A stretch of DNA of 9,581 nucleotides, from assembly GCA_002452695.1 (NCBI GenBank), contig DKFA01000049.1, forward strand, positions 53,108-62,688, read 5' to 3'. A program made the position numbers and the translations under genes. Below the pieces are notes generated by a model that worked only from the letters and a program-made list of their open reading frames with translations, had not been told where the DNA came from and ran no database searches. Origin of the DNA: Dehalococcoidia bacterium UBA6808 (GTDB taxonomy: Bacteria > Chloroflexota > Dehalococcoidia > GIF9 > UBA5629). Shown here piece after piece: positions 1 through 7,076 of the stretch (position 1 is the stretch's first letter; every line of letters begins with the position of its first letter).

Positions 1-52
1 GGAACGTGACTCCAGCACTGCTACGGGGCTGCAGCAGCTTATCCAGAGTCAC
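1..52 (-). CDS. Possible 5' end of a divergent gene, perhaps an Old Yellow Enzyme-type flavin oxidoreductase (partial)
   Basis: Read on the minus strand, a GTG at 52-50 opens 17 codons that run off the left edge, giving (V/M)TLDKLLQPRSSAGVTF. An in-frame TAA lies 12 bases upstream of the GTG, so GTG is the only usual start left in this frame. The pattern LLxP-x4-GVTF has the spacing seen at the N-terminus of Old Yellow Enzyme/2,4-dienoyl-CoA reductase-like FMN oxidoreductases (LFxPxxxxGVTFxNRI). A weaker alternative is the LDKLLxPRS opening of ADP-forming acyl-CoA synthetases, but the glycine-rich continuation expected there is absent. There is no convincing Shine-Dalgarno site. The base composition here is GC-richer than the adjoining intergenic DNA, which supports coding. 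With 17 residues this is only a hypothesis. Confidence 0.3.
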   Translation of the reverse strand, partial: MTLDKLLQPRSSAGVTF

Positions 53-244
53 CTTGCGTAGATATATTTATTGGCGTGCATCTATGCTAAGTTCGTATCA
101 AATATTTATTCTGAATTTCTTGGGGTATATTATATTACCATATATATCTATGTCAAGTTACACGGTTTATAGTATACATGTTACAATATGGTTTATCCAG
201 TAATTACGGATTGGTGAACTAATAATATCTCAGAGGAGGCGGGC
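53..244. promoter_or_regulatory. AT-rich intergenic leader upstream of the GYD gene
   Basis: About 190 bases without a credible gene, rich in TATA-like runs (for example around 124-148) and clearly poorer in G+C than the genes beside it. This is what a promoter region looks like, possibly one serving two divergent genes. TACAAT at 182-187 could be a -10 box for the plus-strand gene, but no good -35 box stands at the right distance. The hexamer GTTACA occurs at 157-162 and again at 180-185, 23 bases apart. The region ends in the Shine-Dalgarno site AGAGGAGG at 232-239. No terminator hairpin with a T-run was seen. Confidence 0.5.
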
Positions 245-544
245 ATGGCTATATATCTGATGCTCTCAACACTAACCGGCGACGGCAGAAAGGCTATTGA
301 AGAATATCCTGAGAAGCTCAAAGAATTGAATAAAGAGGTCGAATATATGGGCGTTAAGATACTGGCGCAGTACGCTCTGCTGGGTCAATACGATTTTGTC
401 CATATCGTCGAAGCGCCGAGCAATGAAAAGGCAGCCGAACTGGCGATCCATCTGTCCGCCGGGGGGCTGCAGAGCCTGACATTGCCGGCTATCGGGCTGG
501 ACAGCCTGATCGAACAACTGAAGAAGAAGCCTTCCATATTTTAG
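245..544 (+). CDS. GYD-domain protein
   Basis: A 99-residue soluble protein. Its sequence, with LSTLTGDGRKAIEEYPEKLK at the N-terminus, then MGVKILAQYALLGQYDFVHIVE and a late LTLPAIGLDSLIEQLKK, matches the layout of the GYD domain family (named for a Gly-Tyr-Asp signature; here the equivalent is GQYDFV near residues 47-52). Family members are about 90-110 residues, so this one is full length and single-domain. The biochemical role of the family is not established; the fold is thought to be a small ferredoxin-like alpha/beta barrel half that dimerises. The ATG is well supported by AGAGGAGG ending 5 bases upstream. It lies 79 bases before iorA on the same strand, with a promoter between them, so it may be transcribed alone or read through into the ior operon. 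No signal peptide or membrane segment. Confidence 0.85.
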   Translation: MAIYLMLSTLTGDGRKAIEEYPEKLKELNKEVEYMGVKILAQYALLGQYDFVHIVEAPSNEKAAELAIHLSAGGLQSLTLPAIGLDSLIEQLKKKPSIF

Positions 545-555
545 GCGAGCTTAGG

Positions 556-585
556 TTGAATTTGAATATTAATCGCCAGTATAAT
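556..585 (+). promoter_or_regulatory. Predicted sigma-70-type promoter for the ior operon
   Basis: TTGAAT at 556-561 and a perfect TATAAT at 580-585 are separated by 18 bases. The predicted transcription start is near 591-593, giving a leader of about 32 bases before the iorA ATG. The site lies in the only non-coding gap between the GYD gene and iorA. The -35 box matches the consensus at 4 of 6 positions and the -10 box at 6 of 6. This is a reading by eye. Confidence 0.55.
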
Positions 586-591
586 AAACGT

Positions 592-617
592 TCGATTTTA
601 ACCTGATTGCAAATCGA
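592..617 (+). repeat. Inverted repeat in the iorA leader
   Basis: TCGATTT at 592-598 and AAATCGA at 611-617 form a perfect 7-bp inverted repeat around a 12-base loop. It begins at the predicted transcription start and ends 6 bases before the iorA ATG. As RNA it would put the weak purine-rich CGAG sequence (615-618) ahead of iorA into a stem. As DNA it could be an operator. Either role is inference. Confidence 0.4.
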
Positions 618-623
618 GATAGC

Positions 624-2441
624 ATGAACAAGGTAAGGAAACTTCTTTCAGGCAATGAGGCGATTGCGCTGGGCGCATACCATGCCGGAGCTCAGGTAGC
701 GACTGCCTACCCGGGCACGCCCAGCACTGAAATCCTCGAGGCCATAGCGGAACATAAAGATATTTACGCCGAATGGTCGACCAATGAGAAGGTAGCCATG
801 GAAGTCGGCCTGGGCGCCTCATATGCCGGCGTGAGGACCCTGGTTTCGATGAAACATGTGGGGTTGAACGTTGCCGCTGATCCTTTTATGGCGGCCGCTA
901 CGACTGGTGTTCACGGCGGGCTGGTGGTTATCTCTGCGGACGATCCTGGCATACACAGCTCGCAGGGTGAGCAGGACAACAGGCATTTTGCAAAGCTGGC
1001 CAGGGTCCCCATGTTAGAACCGGCGGACAGCCAGGAAGCCTATGATTTTATCCAGATTGCCTATGAATTGAGCGAGAAATATGATACCCCGGTGCTTTTC
1101 CGTATAACCACGCGGGTAGCACATTCCAAGTCGGTGGTGGAAATTGATGAATCACATTCCCGCCCGGCCAGAAGTAAGAGATTTCAGCATGACGTGGAAA
1201 AATACGTTATGCTGCCGAGCAATGCCCGAACCAGGGTACCTAATATGCACAAGCGCATTACCGAACTGGTGGAATTTGCTGAAAACACAAACATGAACCG
1301 CATTATTCAGGGACCGGACAGGCTTGGCATTATTACGGGCGGAGTGGGATATCAGTATGCACGCGAAGCGTTCACTGATGCCTCTTTCCTGAAGCTCGGC
1401 ATGATCTATCCGCTTCCGCCCAAATTGCTGCGCAGTTTTACAGGAAAGGTGAAAAAGTCGTTTGTGGTGGAGGAACTCGACCCATTCCTTGAGGAAGGTA
1501 TAAAGATACTGGGCATAAATGTTGAGGGCAAGCAGCACATCCCGCGCGCCGGTGAGCTTAACAGCTTGTCCGTTTATAATGCAGCAGTAAAGGCCGGAAT
1601 CGAGGAGGAAACAGGCAGAATCGTTGATGCACACGCAGTTAAAGACCTGCCCGGCAGACCTCCGCTACTTTGTCCAGGATGCCCGCACTCGGGGGCATTT
1701 TTTGTTTTAAGCACCATGGGACAGCGCGCCAAATTGCTTGATGCGGCAGGCAAATCGGCAACGGAGTCCAATTTGATCATTACGGGCGATATTGGCTGCT
1801 ACACTCTGGCAGCCTATCCTCCCTTGAGGGCCATGGATACAACAGCCTGCATGGGCGCCAGCATAGGCCAGGCCATCGGTCTGGAAAAAGCCGGCGTAAG
1901 CGGCAAGGTGATAGCCGTGATAGGCGATTCCACTTTTATGCATTCAGGCATTACCGGCGTAGTTGATGCCGTTTACAACAATGCGAAAATAACGGTGCTG
2001 GTGTTAGACAATGGCACGACCGCCATGACCGGGCACCAGGACCACCCTGGCACAGGCGTAACAGCCCAGGGCATCGTGACAAAGGCCGTCGATATAGAGA
2101 AAATAGTCAGGGGCATCGGCGTCAACGATGTACAGGTGGTTAATGCCTTTGACGTTAAGGCAGTCCGGCAAGCGATCAAATCAGCGCTGGACCACGATGA
2201 GCTTTCCGTTGTGATAGTGAGAGGCGACTGCGCTGTGAAAAACAAGAAGCGCAGCAACCCGCGGCAGGTAGACACGGATAAGTGCAACAATTGTGATGTC
2301 TGCCTGATGATTGGCTGCCCGGCCATACAAAAAAAGGACGGCAAGCTGCACATTGATATTAACGCGTGCATGGGCGATGAGTGCGGCATCTGCAGCCAAA
2401 TATGTCCCAAACGGGCTATCGTGCCGGTATCGGGGAAATAG
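624..2441 (+). CDS. iorA: Indolepyruvate ferredoxin oxidoreductase, alpha subunit
   Basis: The 605-residue catalytic subunit of the thiamine diphosphate (TPP) enzyme that converts aryl-pyruvates plus CoA to aryl-acetyl-CoA, CO2 and reduced ferredoxin, or the reverse. The N-terminal pyrimidine-binding domain shows GNEAIALGAYHAG, YPGTPSTE (29-36) and EWSTNEKVAME (50-60). The TPP-binding domain has CPGCPH (350-355), GDIGC (388-392), and a GDS...N motif from G434-D435-S436 to N463. A C-terminal ferredoxin-like domain carries cluster ligands C554, C557, C560, C565 and C582, C587, C590, C594. Length is normal for IorA, which is a fusion of the alpha and beta modules found apart in related oxidoreductases. 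The second cluster motif is CX4CX2CX3CP, two residues longer than the usual CX2CX2CX3CP. The Shine-Dalgarno is weak (GAG at 616-618). iorB follows after 6 bases. Natural substrate (indole-, phenyl- or hydroxyphenylpyruvate) cannot be read from sequence. Confidence 0.95.
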   Translation: MNKVRKLLSGNEAIALGAYHAGAQVATAYPGTPSTEILEAIAEHKDIYAEWSTNEKVAMEVGLGASYAGVRTLVSMKHVGLNVAADPFMAAATTGVHGGLVVISADDPGIHSSQGEQDNRHFAKLARVPMLEPADSQEAYDFIQIAYELSEKYDTPVLFRITTRVAHSKSVVEIDESHSRPARSKRFQHDVEKYVMLPSNARTRVPNMHKRITELVEFAENTNMNRIIQGPDRLGIITGGVGYQYAREAFTDASFLKLGMIYPLPPKLLRSFTGKVKKSFVVEELDPFLEEGIKILGINVEGKQHIPRAGELNSLSVYNAAVKAGIEEETGRIVDAHAVKDLPGRPPLLCPGCPHSGAFFVLSTMGQRAKLLDAAGKSATESNLIITGDIGCYTLAAYPPLRAMDTTACMGASIGQAIGLEKAGVSGKVIAVIGDSTFMHSGITGVVDAVYNNAKITVLVLDNGTTAMTGHQDHPGTGVTAQGIVTKAVDIEKIVRGIGVNDVQVVNAFDVKAVRQAIKSALDHDELSVVIVRGDCAVKNKKRSNPRQVDTDKCNNCDVCLMIGCPAIQKKDGKLHIDINACMGDECGICSQICPKRAIVPVSGK

Positions 2442-2447
2442 ATTATA

Positions 2448-3065
2448 GTGAGCAAAATGGATACGCAAAAGCAGGATATCCTGATGGTCGGAGTCGGCGG
2501 CCAGGGCATCATACTGGCCAGCGACATACTGGGAGATACAGCTCTGGCCATGGGGCTGGACGTTAAAAAGACCGACACCCTGGGCATGGCGCAGCGCGGC
2601 GGCAGCGTGACCAGCCACCTGCGTATTGCACCGGTTGTTTACGCCCCTTTGATCAGCCCGCATGGCGCGGATATATTGCTGGCTTTTGAAAAACTGGAAG
2701 CGGCGCGCTGGGTCAACTATGTTCGGCCGGGCGGGCTGGTCATTATCAATAATCATGCAATCCCGCCGTTGTCGATCTCACTTGGTACTCAAAAGTACCC
2801 TGCTGACAAATTGATCATCGAGTCTTTCAGACAAAGGACCGCTAAAACGCTAGTGGTCGAGGGGTCGAAAGAGACTGAGAGGCTGGGAGACGTAAGGGCG
2901 CTGAATATTTTTATGCTGGGTTATTTGTCCAGATTCTTCCCGATAAAGATTAGCGATGATCTGTGGAAGAAATGTATTAGTGAAAGGCTCCCGGCAAGGA
3001 TACATGACCTGAACCTCAGGGCTTTTGCCAGAGGAAAGGAGGTTGCTGCCAGTGTCGCTATCTGA
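2448..3065 (+). CDS. iorB: Indolepyruvate ferredoxin oxidoreductase, beta subunit
   Basis: 205 residues, normal for IorB, the gamma-type domain partner that completes the IorAB heterodimer or tetramer with the preceding gene. The N-terminal glycine-rich GVGGQG (residues 15-20) followed by IILASDILGDTALAMG, then TDTLGMAQRGGSVTSHLR and GADILLAFEKLEAAR, is the standard sequence of this domain. It has no iron-sulfur motif, as expected. The start is the GTG at 2448, with GGGGA at 2432-2436 as a distant Shine-Dalgarno inside the end of iorA. ATG at 2457 is an in-frame alternative that would remove three residues. The gap to iorA is 6 bases, and the 3' end overlaps the aminotransferase by 14 bases, so translation of the three genes is probably coupled. 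Confidence 0.93.
   Translation: MSKMDTQKQDILMVGVGGQGIILASDILGDTALAMGLDVKKTDTLGMAQRGGSVTSHLRIAPVVYAPLISPHGADILLAFEKLEAARWVNYVRPGGLVIINNHAIPPLSISLGTQKYPADKLIIESFRQRTAKTLVVEGSKETERLGDVRALNIFMLGYLSRFFPIKISDDLWKKCISERLPARIHDLNLRAFARGKEVAASVAI
3035..3042 (+). promoter_or_regulatory. Strong ribosome binding site fixing the aminotransferase start
   Basis: AAAGGAGG lies inside the last codons of iorB, 9 bases before GTG 3052. It decides between three in-frame candidates. TTG 3025 lies upstream of the site, and TTG 3043 touches it with no spacer. Only GTG 3052 has a workable distance. Confidence 0.75.
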
Positions 3066-4239
3066 AAATGTAAGAAGGCGGATGCAGGAAGGGTCGTTCA
3101 TACGGAAGATGTTCGAAGAGGGCAACCTGCTACGAAAAAAACATGGAGCTGATAATGTCTTCGATTTATCGCTGGGCAACCCGATAATAGAGCCGCCTGC
3201 CGAGTTCAAACAGGCCCTCAAGCATCTGAGCGACAACCCCCTGGCAGGCATGCACCGTTATATGGAAAATGCCGGGTACGAAGAAACCCGGTCGGCTGTA
3301 GCCAAACAGGTATCGCTGGAAAACAATGTAAACTGCACGGCAGGCGACATTGTCATGACCGTAGGTGCAGGAGGAGCGCTTAACATTATTCTGAAAGCAA
3401 TCCTGAATCCAGGTGACGAGGTAATCGTTTTTGCTCCTTTCTTCATGGAATATGACAATTATATTGATAACCACGGCGGAAAGACCGTCGCGCTGATGAC
3501 TACGGAGGATTTTTTGCCTGATCTTAGCAAACTGGAGAAGGCTATCCATAAAAAGACCCGGGCTGTCATTATCAATTCACCCAACAACCCAACTGGAGTT
3601 GTTTATCCGGAAAAGCTTGTCAGGGAGATGGGGGAGGCGCTGGCTCGCAAAGAAAAGCAATACAATACACATATTTACCTTATCAGCGACGAGGTCTACA
3701 GCAACCTGATGTACGACGGTCTGAAGTATGTGCCTATTTTCCCCGCCTATCACAGGAGCTTGATTGCCACGTCACATTCCAAGGATCTGGCGCTGCCGGG
3801 TGAGCGTATTGGCTATGTGGCAGTCCATCCCGAAATCGAGAATAAGGCCGAGCTGATCAACGGACTGATTTTTTGCAACCGCATACTGGGCTTTGTGAAT
3901 GCTCCGGCCTTGATGCAGAACATCGTACGTCACCTTCAGCACGTGAGCGTGTCAATTTCCGAGTATGAGGAAAAAAGAAATTTCCTGTATAATAACCTGA
4001 CCAGTATGGGTTACAAGCTGGTGAAACCGCAGGGCGCATTCTATATGTTCCCCCGGTCGCCGATTGAGAACGACGTGGAATTTGTTCACGAATTGCAAAA
4101 ATTAAATGTCCTGACAGTCCCCGGCCGGGGATTTGGAACTCCCGGCTATTTTCGCATTTCCTACTGCGTCAATTTTAAGACCATCGAAGGCTCCCTCTTC
4201 GGCTTTAGAAAGGTAGCTGAGCAGTTTAGACTCTCTTAA
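3052..4239 (+). CDS. PLP-dependent aminotransferase, class I/II (aspartate aminotransferase fold)
   Basis: A 395-residue cytoplasmic aminotransferase. Fold-type I landmarks, numbered from GTG 3052: DLSLGNPI near the N-terminus, GAGGALN for the cofactor phosphate, SPNNPTG with N179, SDEVY with D213 (pyridine nitrogen) and Y216, the Schiff-base lysine K244 in SHSKDLALPGERIG, and the substrate carboxylate arginine R368 in YFRISYCV. Length is typical. A longer reading from TTG 3025 would add nine residues but lacks a Shine-Dalgarno; GTG 3052 has an excellent one. It overlaps iorB by 14 bases. Next to iorAB it most likely converts between an aromatic (or branched) amino acid and the 2-oxoacid that IorAB uses, with 2-oxoglutarate/glutamate as the likely partner. 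Specificity cannot be read directly; this subfamily is often labelled aspartate aminotransferase by default. Confidence 0.9.
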   Translation: MSLSENVRRRMQEGSFIRKMFEEGNLLRKKHGADNVFDLSLGNPIIEPPAEFKQALKHLSDNPLAGMHRYMENAGYEETRSAVAKQVSLENNVNCTAGDIVMTVGAGGALNIILKAILNPGDEVIVFAPFFMEYDNYIDNHGGKTVALMTTEDFLPDLSKLEKAIHKKTRAVIINSPNNPTGVVYPEKLVREMGEALARKEKQYNTHIYLISDEVYSNLMYDGLKYVPIFPAYHRSLIATSHSKDLALPGERIGYVAVHPEIENKAELINGLIFCNRILGFVNAPALMQNIVRHLQHVSVSISEYEEKRNFLYNNLTSMGYKLVKPQGAFYMFPRSPIENDVEFVHELQKLNVLTVPGRGFGTPGYFRISYCVNFKTIEGSLFGFRKVAEQFRLS

Positions 4240-4285
4240 CAGAGCGGGCTAAACTCTCAGATTCGCCTGTCTCATGTAAATCCAC

Positions 4286-6184
4286 ATGATAGATACACGT
4301 ACCATTCCACAGCTAATCCAAGAGAATTACCTCAAATGGGGTAAGCAGACCGCCATGTGCGTAAAAAAGCGCGGCATCTGGCATAAGTATGACTGGTCAA
4401 GCTACTTTACCAGGGTAAAACTTCTTTCACTGGGTATGATCAGTTTAGGATTGCAGCGGGGCGATGTTGTTTGCATCATCGGAGACAACGAACCGGAATG
4501 GTTCTGGGCTGAGTTTGCAGTGCAATCGGCGGGCGGGATAGCTACCGGCGCCTATGTTGACTCGGTGCCCTCCGAACTAAAATACATCGCCAGCCACTCC
4601 GGCGCCAGCTTCGCCGTAGCCAACGACCAGGAACAGGCCGACAAGTTTTTGGAAATACAGCCTGAGTTGCCGAATCTAAAGAAGGTCATCTACTGGGACC
4701 CCAAGGGGCTGCACAACTACGACAACCCGCTGCTGGTCAGCTTCGCAAATGTGCTGGCAATGGGCAGGGAATATGAGAAGGAGCACCCCGGGTTGTTCGA
4801 GCAAAATATAAGCCAGGGAAAACCGGATGATACTGCGTTCATCTACTACACATCCGGGACCACGGGCCTGCCCAAGGGTGCGATACTGACACACCGCGCT
4901 TTGATCCAGACTGCCCACGGCTTCGTAAGCTACTACCCTCTGAGCGAGCAAGACGACCTTGTATCGAACTTTCCGGCTGCCTGGGTGGGAGATAGTTATT
5001 TTGCCACTATCCCACATCTGTTGACAGGCGCCCGCCTGAATTTTGCCGAGGAACCGGAGACAATCGCGTCAGATACACGAGAGGTTGGACCGGATTTCGC
5101 TATATACGGTCCACGCCAGTGGGAAAGTTTGGTAAGCGAAATTCAGGTCAAGATAACCGATACCCACCCGCTGAAAAGGTTCGCCTATAACCTGCTGATT
5201 CCGATCGGTTACAAAATAGCGGAGCTGAATTTCCAGGACAGGAAACCAAACATTCTTTGGAAGATTCTGCATGCCGTTGCCTACTACCTGCTGCTGCGTC
5301 CTCTAAAAGACAGGCTAGGGCTTAAAAAAGTCAGGTTTGCCGTTACAGGAAGCTCAGTGCTGAGCCTGGATACATTCAAGTTGATACATGCCGTCGGCAT
5401 CGAGCTGAGGCAGACCTACGCCAGCACGGAAGCCGGGTTCATCTCATCGCACAACAAAGGAGAGATTGATTTTCAGAGCGTAGGACGCCCGGCTGTAGGG
5501 GTCGAGGTGCGCATCAATAACGAGGGTGAACTGCTGGTGCGTAGCGACTGCACATTCAAGGAGTATTTAAACGAGCCGGAGAAGACGGCCAGGGTCAAGA
5601 AGGACGGCTGGTGCTACACGGGCGACGCCGTGAATATAAATGAAAACGGGCACCTGATTTTCCTGGACAGGCTGGAGCATATGGGCACACTGGTCACCGG
5701 CGCCCGTTATGCGCCGCAGTATATTGAGGGGCGGCTGCGCTTCAGCCCATATATCAAGGACGCCATGGTGATCGGAGGCAGAGATAAGTCATTTGTGGCA
5801 GCCATTATTAATATCGACTTCGCCATGGTGGGTAAATGGGCGGAGCGCAAAGGCATCGCCTACACAACCTTCGTCGACCTTTCACAAAAGCAGGAAGTGG
5901 CCGAACTGATCAAGAAAGACCTGGTCAGAGTCAATAGCTACCTGCCCGAGTTGTCGAGAGTAAAGCGTTACATGCTGCTGCACAAGGAGTTCGACCCTGA
6001 TGAAGCAGAACTGACACGCACGCGCAAGCTTAGACGCGAATTTGTTGAAATGCGCTACAAGCCGGTTATCGACGCAATCTATAGCGACAAGGATTCGTTG
6101 ACAGTGGATGCATCCATCACCTACCGCGATGGCAGGAAGGGGACGGTATCCACACAAATCGGTATTTGGGACTTACAGGAATGA
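4286..6184 (+). CDS. AMP-forming acyl-CoA synthetase (long-chain-type ANL family ligase)
   Basis: 632 residues, the size of long-chain acyl-CoA synthetases. It would activate a carboxylic acid with ATP and CoA through an acyl-adenylate. Seen: the P-loop YTSGTTGLPKG (188-198), the adenylate motif RQTYASTE (375-382), YTGD with ribose-binding D447 (444-447), hinge region D461-R462, and the catalytic lysine K581 in LTRTRKLRR of the mobile C-terminal domain. The usual hinge signature GRxK(D/E) reads DRLEH here, followed by GARYAPQYIEGRL, a form I associate with ligases encoded beside LIV-type importers. The start has no clear Shine-Dalgarno, and no nearby in-frame alternative exists. It is 46 bases after the aminotransferase and 4 before livH. 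The substrate could be an aryl, branched or fatty acid. Context with IorAB favours an arylacetate-like acid, but this is inference. Confidence 0.9.
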   Translation: MIDTRTIPQLIQENYLKWGKQTAMCVKKRGIWHKYDWSSYFTRVKLLSLGMISLGLQRGDVVCIIGDNEPEWFWAEFAVQSAGGIATGAYVDSVPSELKYIASHSGASFAVANDQEQADKFLEIQPELPNLKKVIYWDPKGLHNYDNPLLVSFANVLAMGREYEKEHPGLFEQNISQGKPDDTAFIYYTSGTTGLPKGAILTHRALIQTAHGFVSYYPLSEQDDLVSNFPAAWVGDSYFATIPHLLTGARLNFAEEPETIASDTREVGPDFAIYGPRQWESLVSEIQVKITDTHPLKRFAYNLLIPIGYKIAELNFQDRKPNILWKILHAVAYYLLLRPLKDRLGLKKVRFAVTGSSVLSLDTFKLIHAVGIELRQTYASTEAGFISSHNKGEIDFQSVGRPAVGVEVRINNEGELLVRSDCTFKEYLNEPEKTARVKKDGWCYTGDAVNINENGHLIFLDRLEHMGTLVTGARYAPQYIEGRLRFSPYIKDAMVIGGRDKSFVAAIINIDFAMVGKWAERKGIAYTTFVDLSQKQEVAELIKKDLVRVNSYLPELSRVKRYMLLHKEFDPDEAELTRTRKLRREFVEMRYKPVIDAIYSDKDSLTVDASITYRDGRKGTVSTQIGIWDLQE

Positions 6185-6188
6185 ATAG

Positions 6189-7073
6189 ATGGAACAGCTA
6201 ATCCAGTATACGATTACAGGCCTGGCGGTGGGTATGATCTATGCCCTGATCGCGCTGGGCTTCGCGTTAATCTGGAAATCGAGCCGTGTGGCCAACCTAG
6301 CGCTGGGACAGTTGGTGCTGATCTCATCATGGTTTACCTACGGCATGCTGGTACAGGCGCGTTTCCCGATCTGGTTGGGCATAATACTGACTGTCATTTT
6401 TGCCATTTTTCTGGGCTGGGCGATAGAACGGTTCACACTGAGGCCGTTGATCGGACAACCGGCGCTTTCCCTGATCGCGGTCACGTTGGGACTGGGCTAT
6501 TTTCTGGAGGGTATCGTGGTCGTGGCCTGGCCAATTAGCGTGGCCAAGCTTCCCCAGATTTTTCCAAACGAACCGGTCTATATAGGGTCAGCGGTCATAT
6601 CACAGGAATACCTGTGGGCTGCGGGCATATCACTGGCGCTATTCGTCCTGCTGTCACTATTTTTCAAATATCACAAGATGGGGATCGCGATGCGGGCAAC
6701 AGCAGATGATCAATTGGCCGTGCAGGCCTGCGCGGTACCGATCAACCGTATCTTTTCTTTATCATGGATCTTTGCCTGCATTGTAGCGGCGATCGGCGGA
6801 GTGCTGATTTCCAGCATCGGTGGCATCACCAATGCGTTGATCGAGACCGGCTTCAAATCGTTCTCTGTGGTGATATTGGGCGGAATGGACTCCTTCCTCG
6901 GCTGCATGGTAGCGGGGCCTTTGATCGGACTTCTGGAAAATGTAGGCGCCGGTTATTTAACCGCAATCATAGGCCCGGGCATCAAGGACCTGATTCCCTT
7001 TGTAATTATCATCCTGGTGATGCTGATCAAACCATATGGACTATTTGGCGAAGAAAGGATTGAGAGGATTTAA
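6189..7073 (+). CDS. livH: Branched-chain amino acid-type ABC transporter permease LivH
   Basis: A 294-residue membrane protein with about eight hydrophobic segments, one of the two permeases of an importer of the LIV/HAAT class. Typical features are GLAVGMIYALIALGFALIW (11-29) followed by VANLALGQL (34-42), the position of the usual NFAHGE-type motif, and the cytoplasmic coupling (EAA-like) loop AMRATADDQLAVQACAVP (167-184) that meets the ATPase. Then come GGMDSFLGCMVAGPLIGLLE (231-250) and a C-terminal KPYGLFGEER. Length is normal. AGGA at 6177-6180, inside the end of the ligase gene, is a Shine-Dalgarno 8 bases before the ATG. The 4-base gap to the ligase ties ligase and transporter into one transcript. 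Substrates of this class include branched-chain and aromatic amino acids, urea, amides and aromatic acids. Confidence 0.93.
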   Translation: MEQLIQYTITGLAVGMIYALIALGFALIWKSSRVANLALGQLVLISSWFTYGMLVQARFPIWLGIILTVIFAIFLGWAIERFTLRPLIGQPALSLIAVTLGLGYFLEGIVVVAWPISVAKLPQIFPNEPVYIGSAVISQEYLWAAGISLALFVLLSLFFKYHKMGIAMRATADDQLAVQACAVPINRIFSLSWIFACIVAAIGGVLISSIGGITNALIETGFKSFSVVILGGMDSFLGCMVAGPLIGLLENVGAGYLTAIIGPGIKDLIPFVIIILVMLIKPYGLFGEERIERI

Positions 7074-7076
7074 GCG

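Noticed and set aside
6..203. Plus-strand open frame of 65 codons at the left edge
   Set aside because: It crosses from a GC-richer stretch into very AT-rich intergenic DNA, has no Shine-Dalgarno site, and its Ile/Tyr-rich translation reflects base composition.
1152..1634. Minus-strand open frame of 160 codons within iorA
   Set aside because: Antisense shadow of iorA with low-complexity composition and no motif.
1973..2587. Long minus-strand open frames (1973-2587 and 2181-2756, about 200 codons each)
   Set aside because: They lie opposite iorA and iorB, whose protein motifs are unambiguous. The antisense translations show no recognisable domain and lack ribosome sites; GC-rich coding DNA often leaves such open frames.
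4231..4285. Possible terminator or promoter between the aminotransferase and the ligase
   Set aside because: Only a 4-bp CTCT/AGAG pairing and a direct TTAGACTCTC/CTAAACTCTC resemblance are present; no T-run and no matched -35/-10 pair.
4309..6205. Twelve-base repeat ACAGCTAATCCA at 4309-4320 and 6194-6205, near the starts of the ligase and livH
   Set aside because: Both copies encode QLIQ within genes. It is short and isolated, and coincidence is the simplest explanation.
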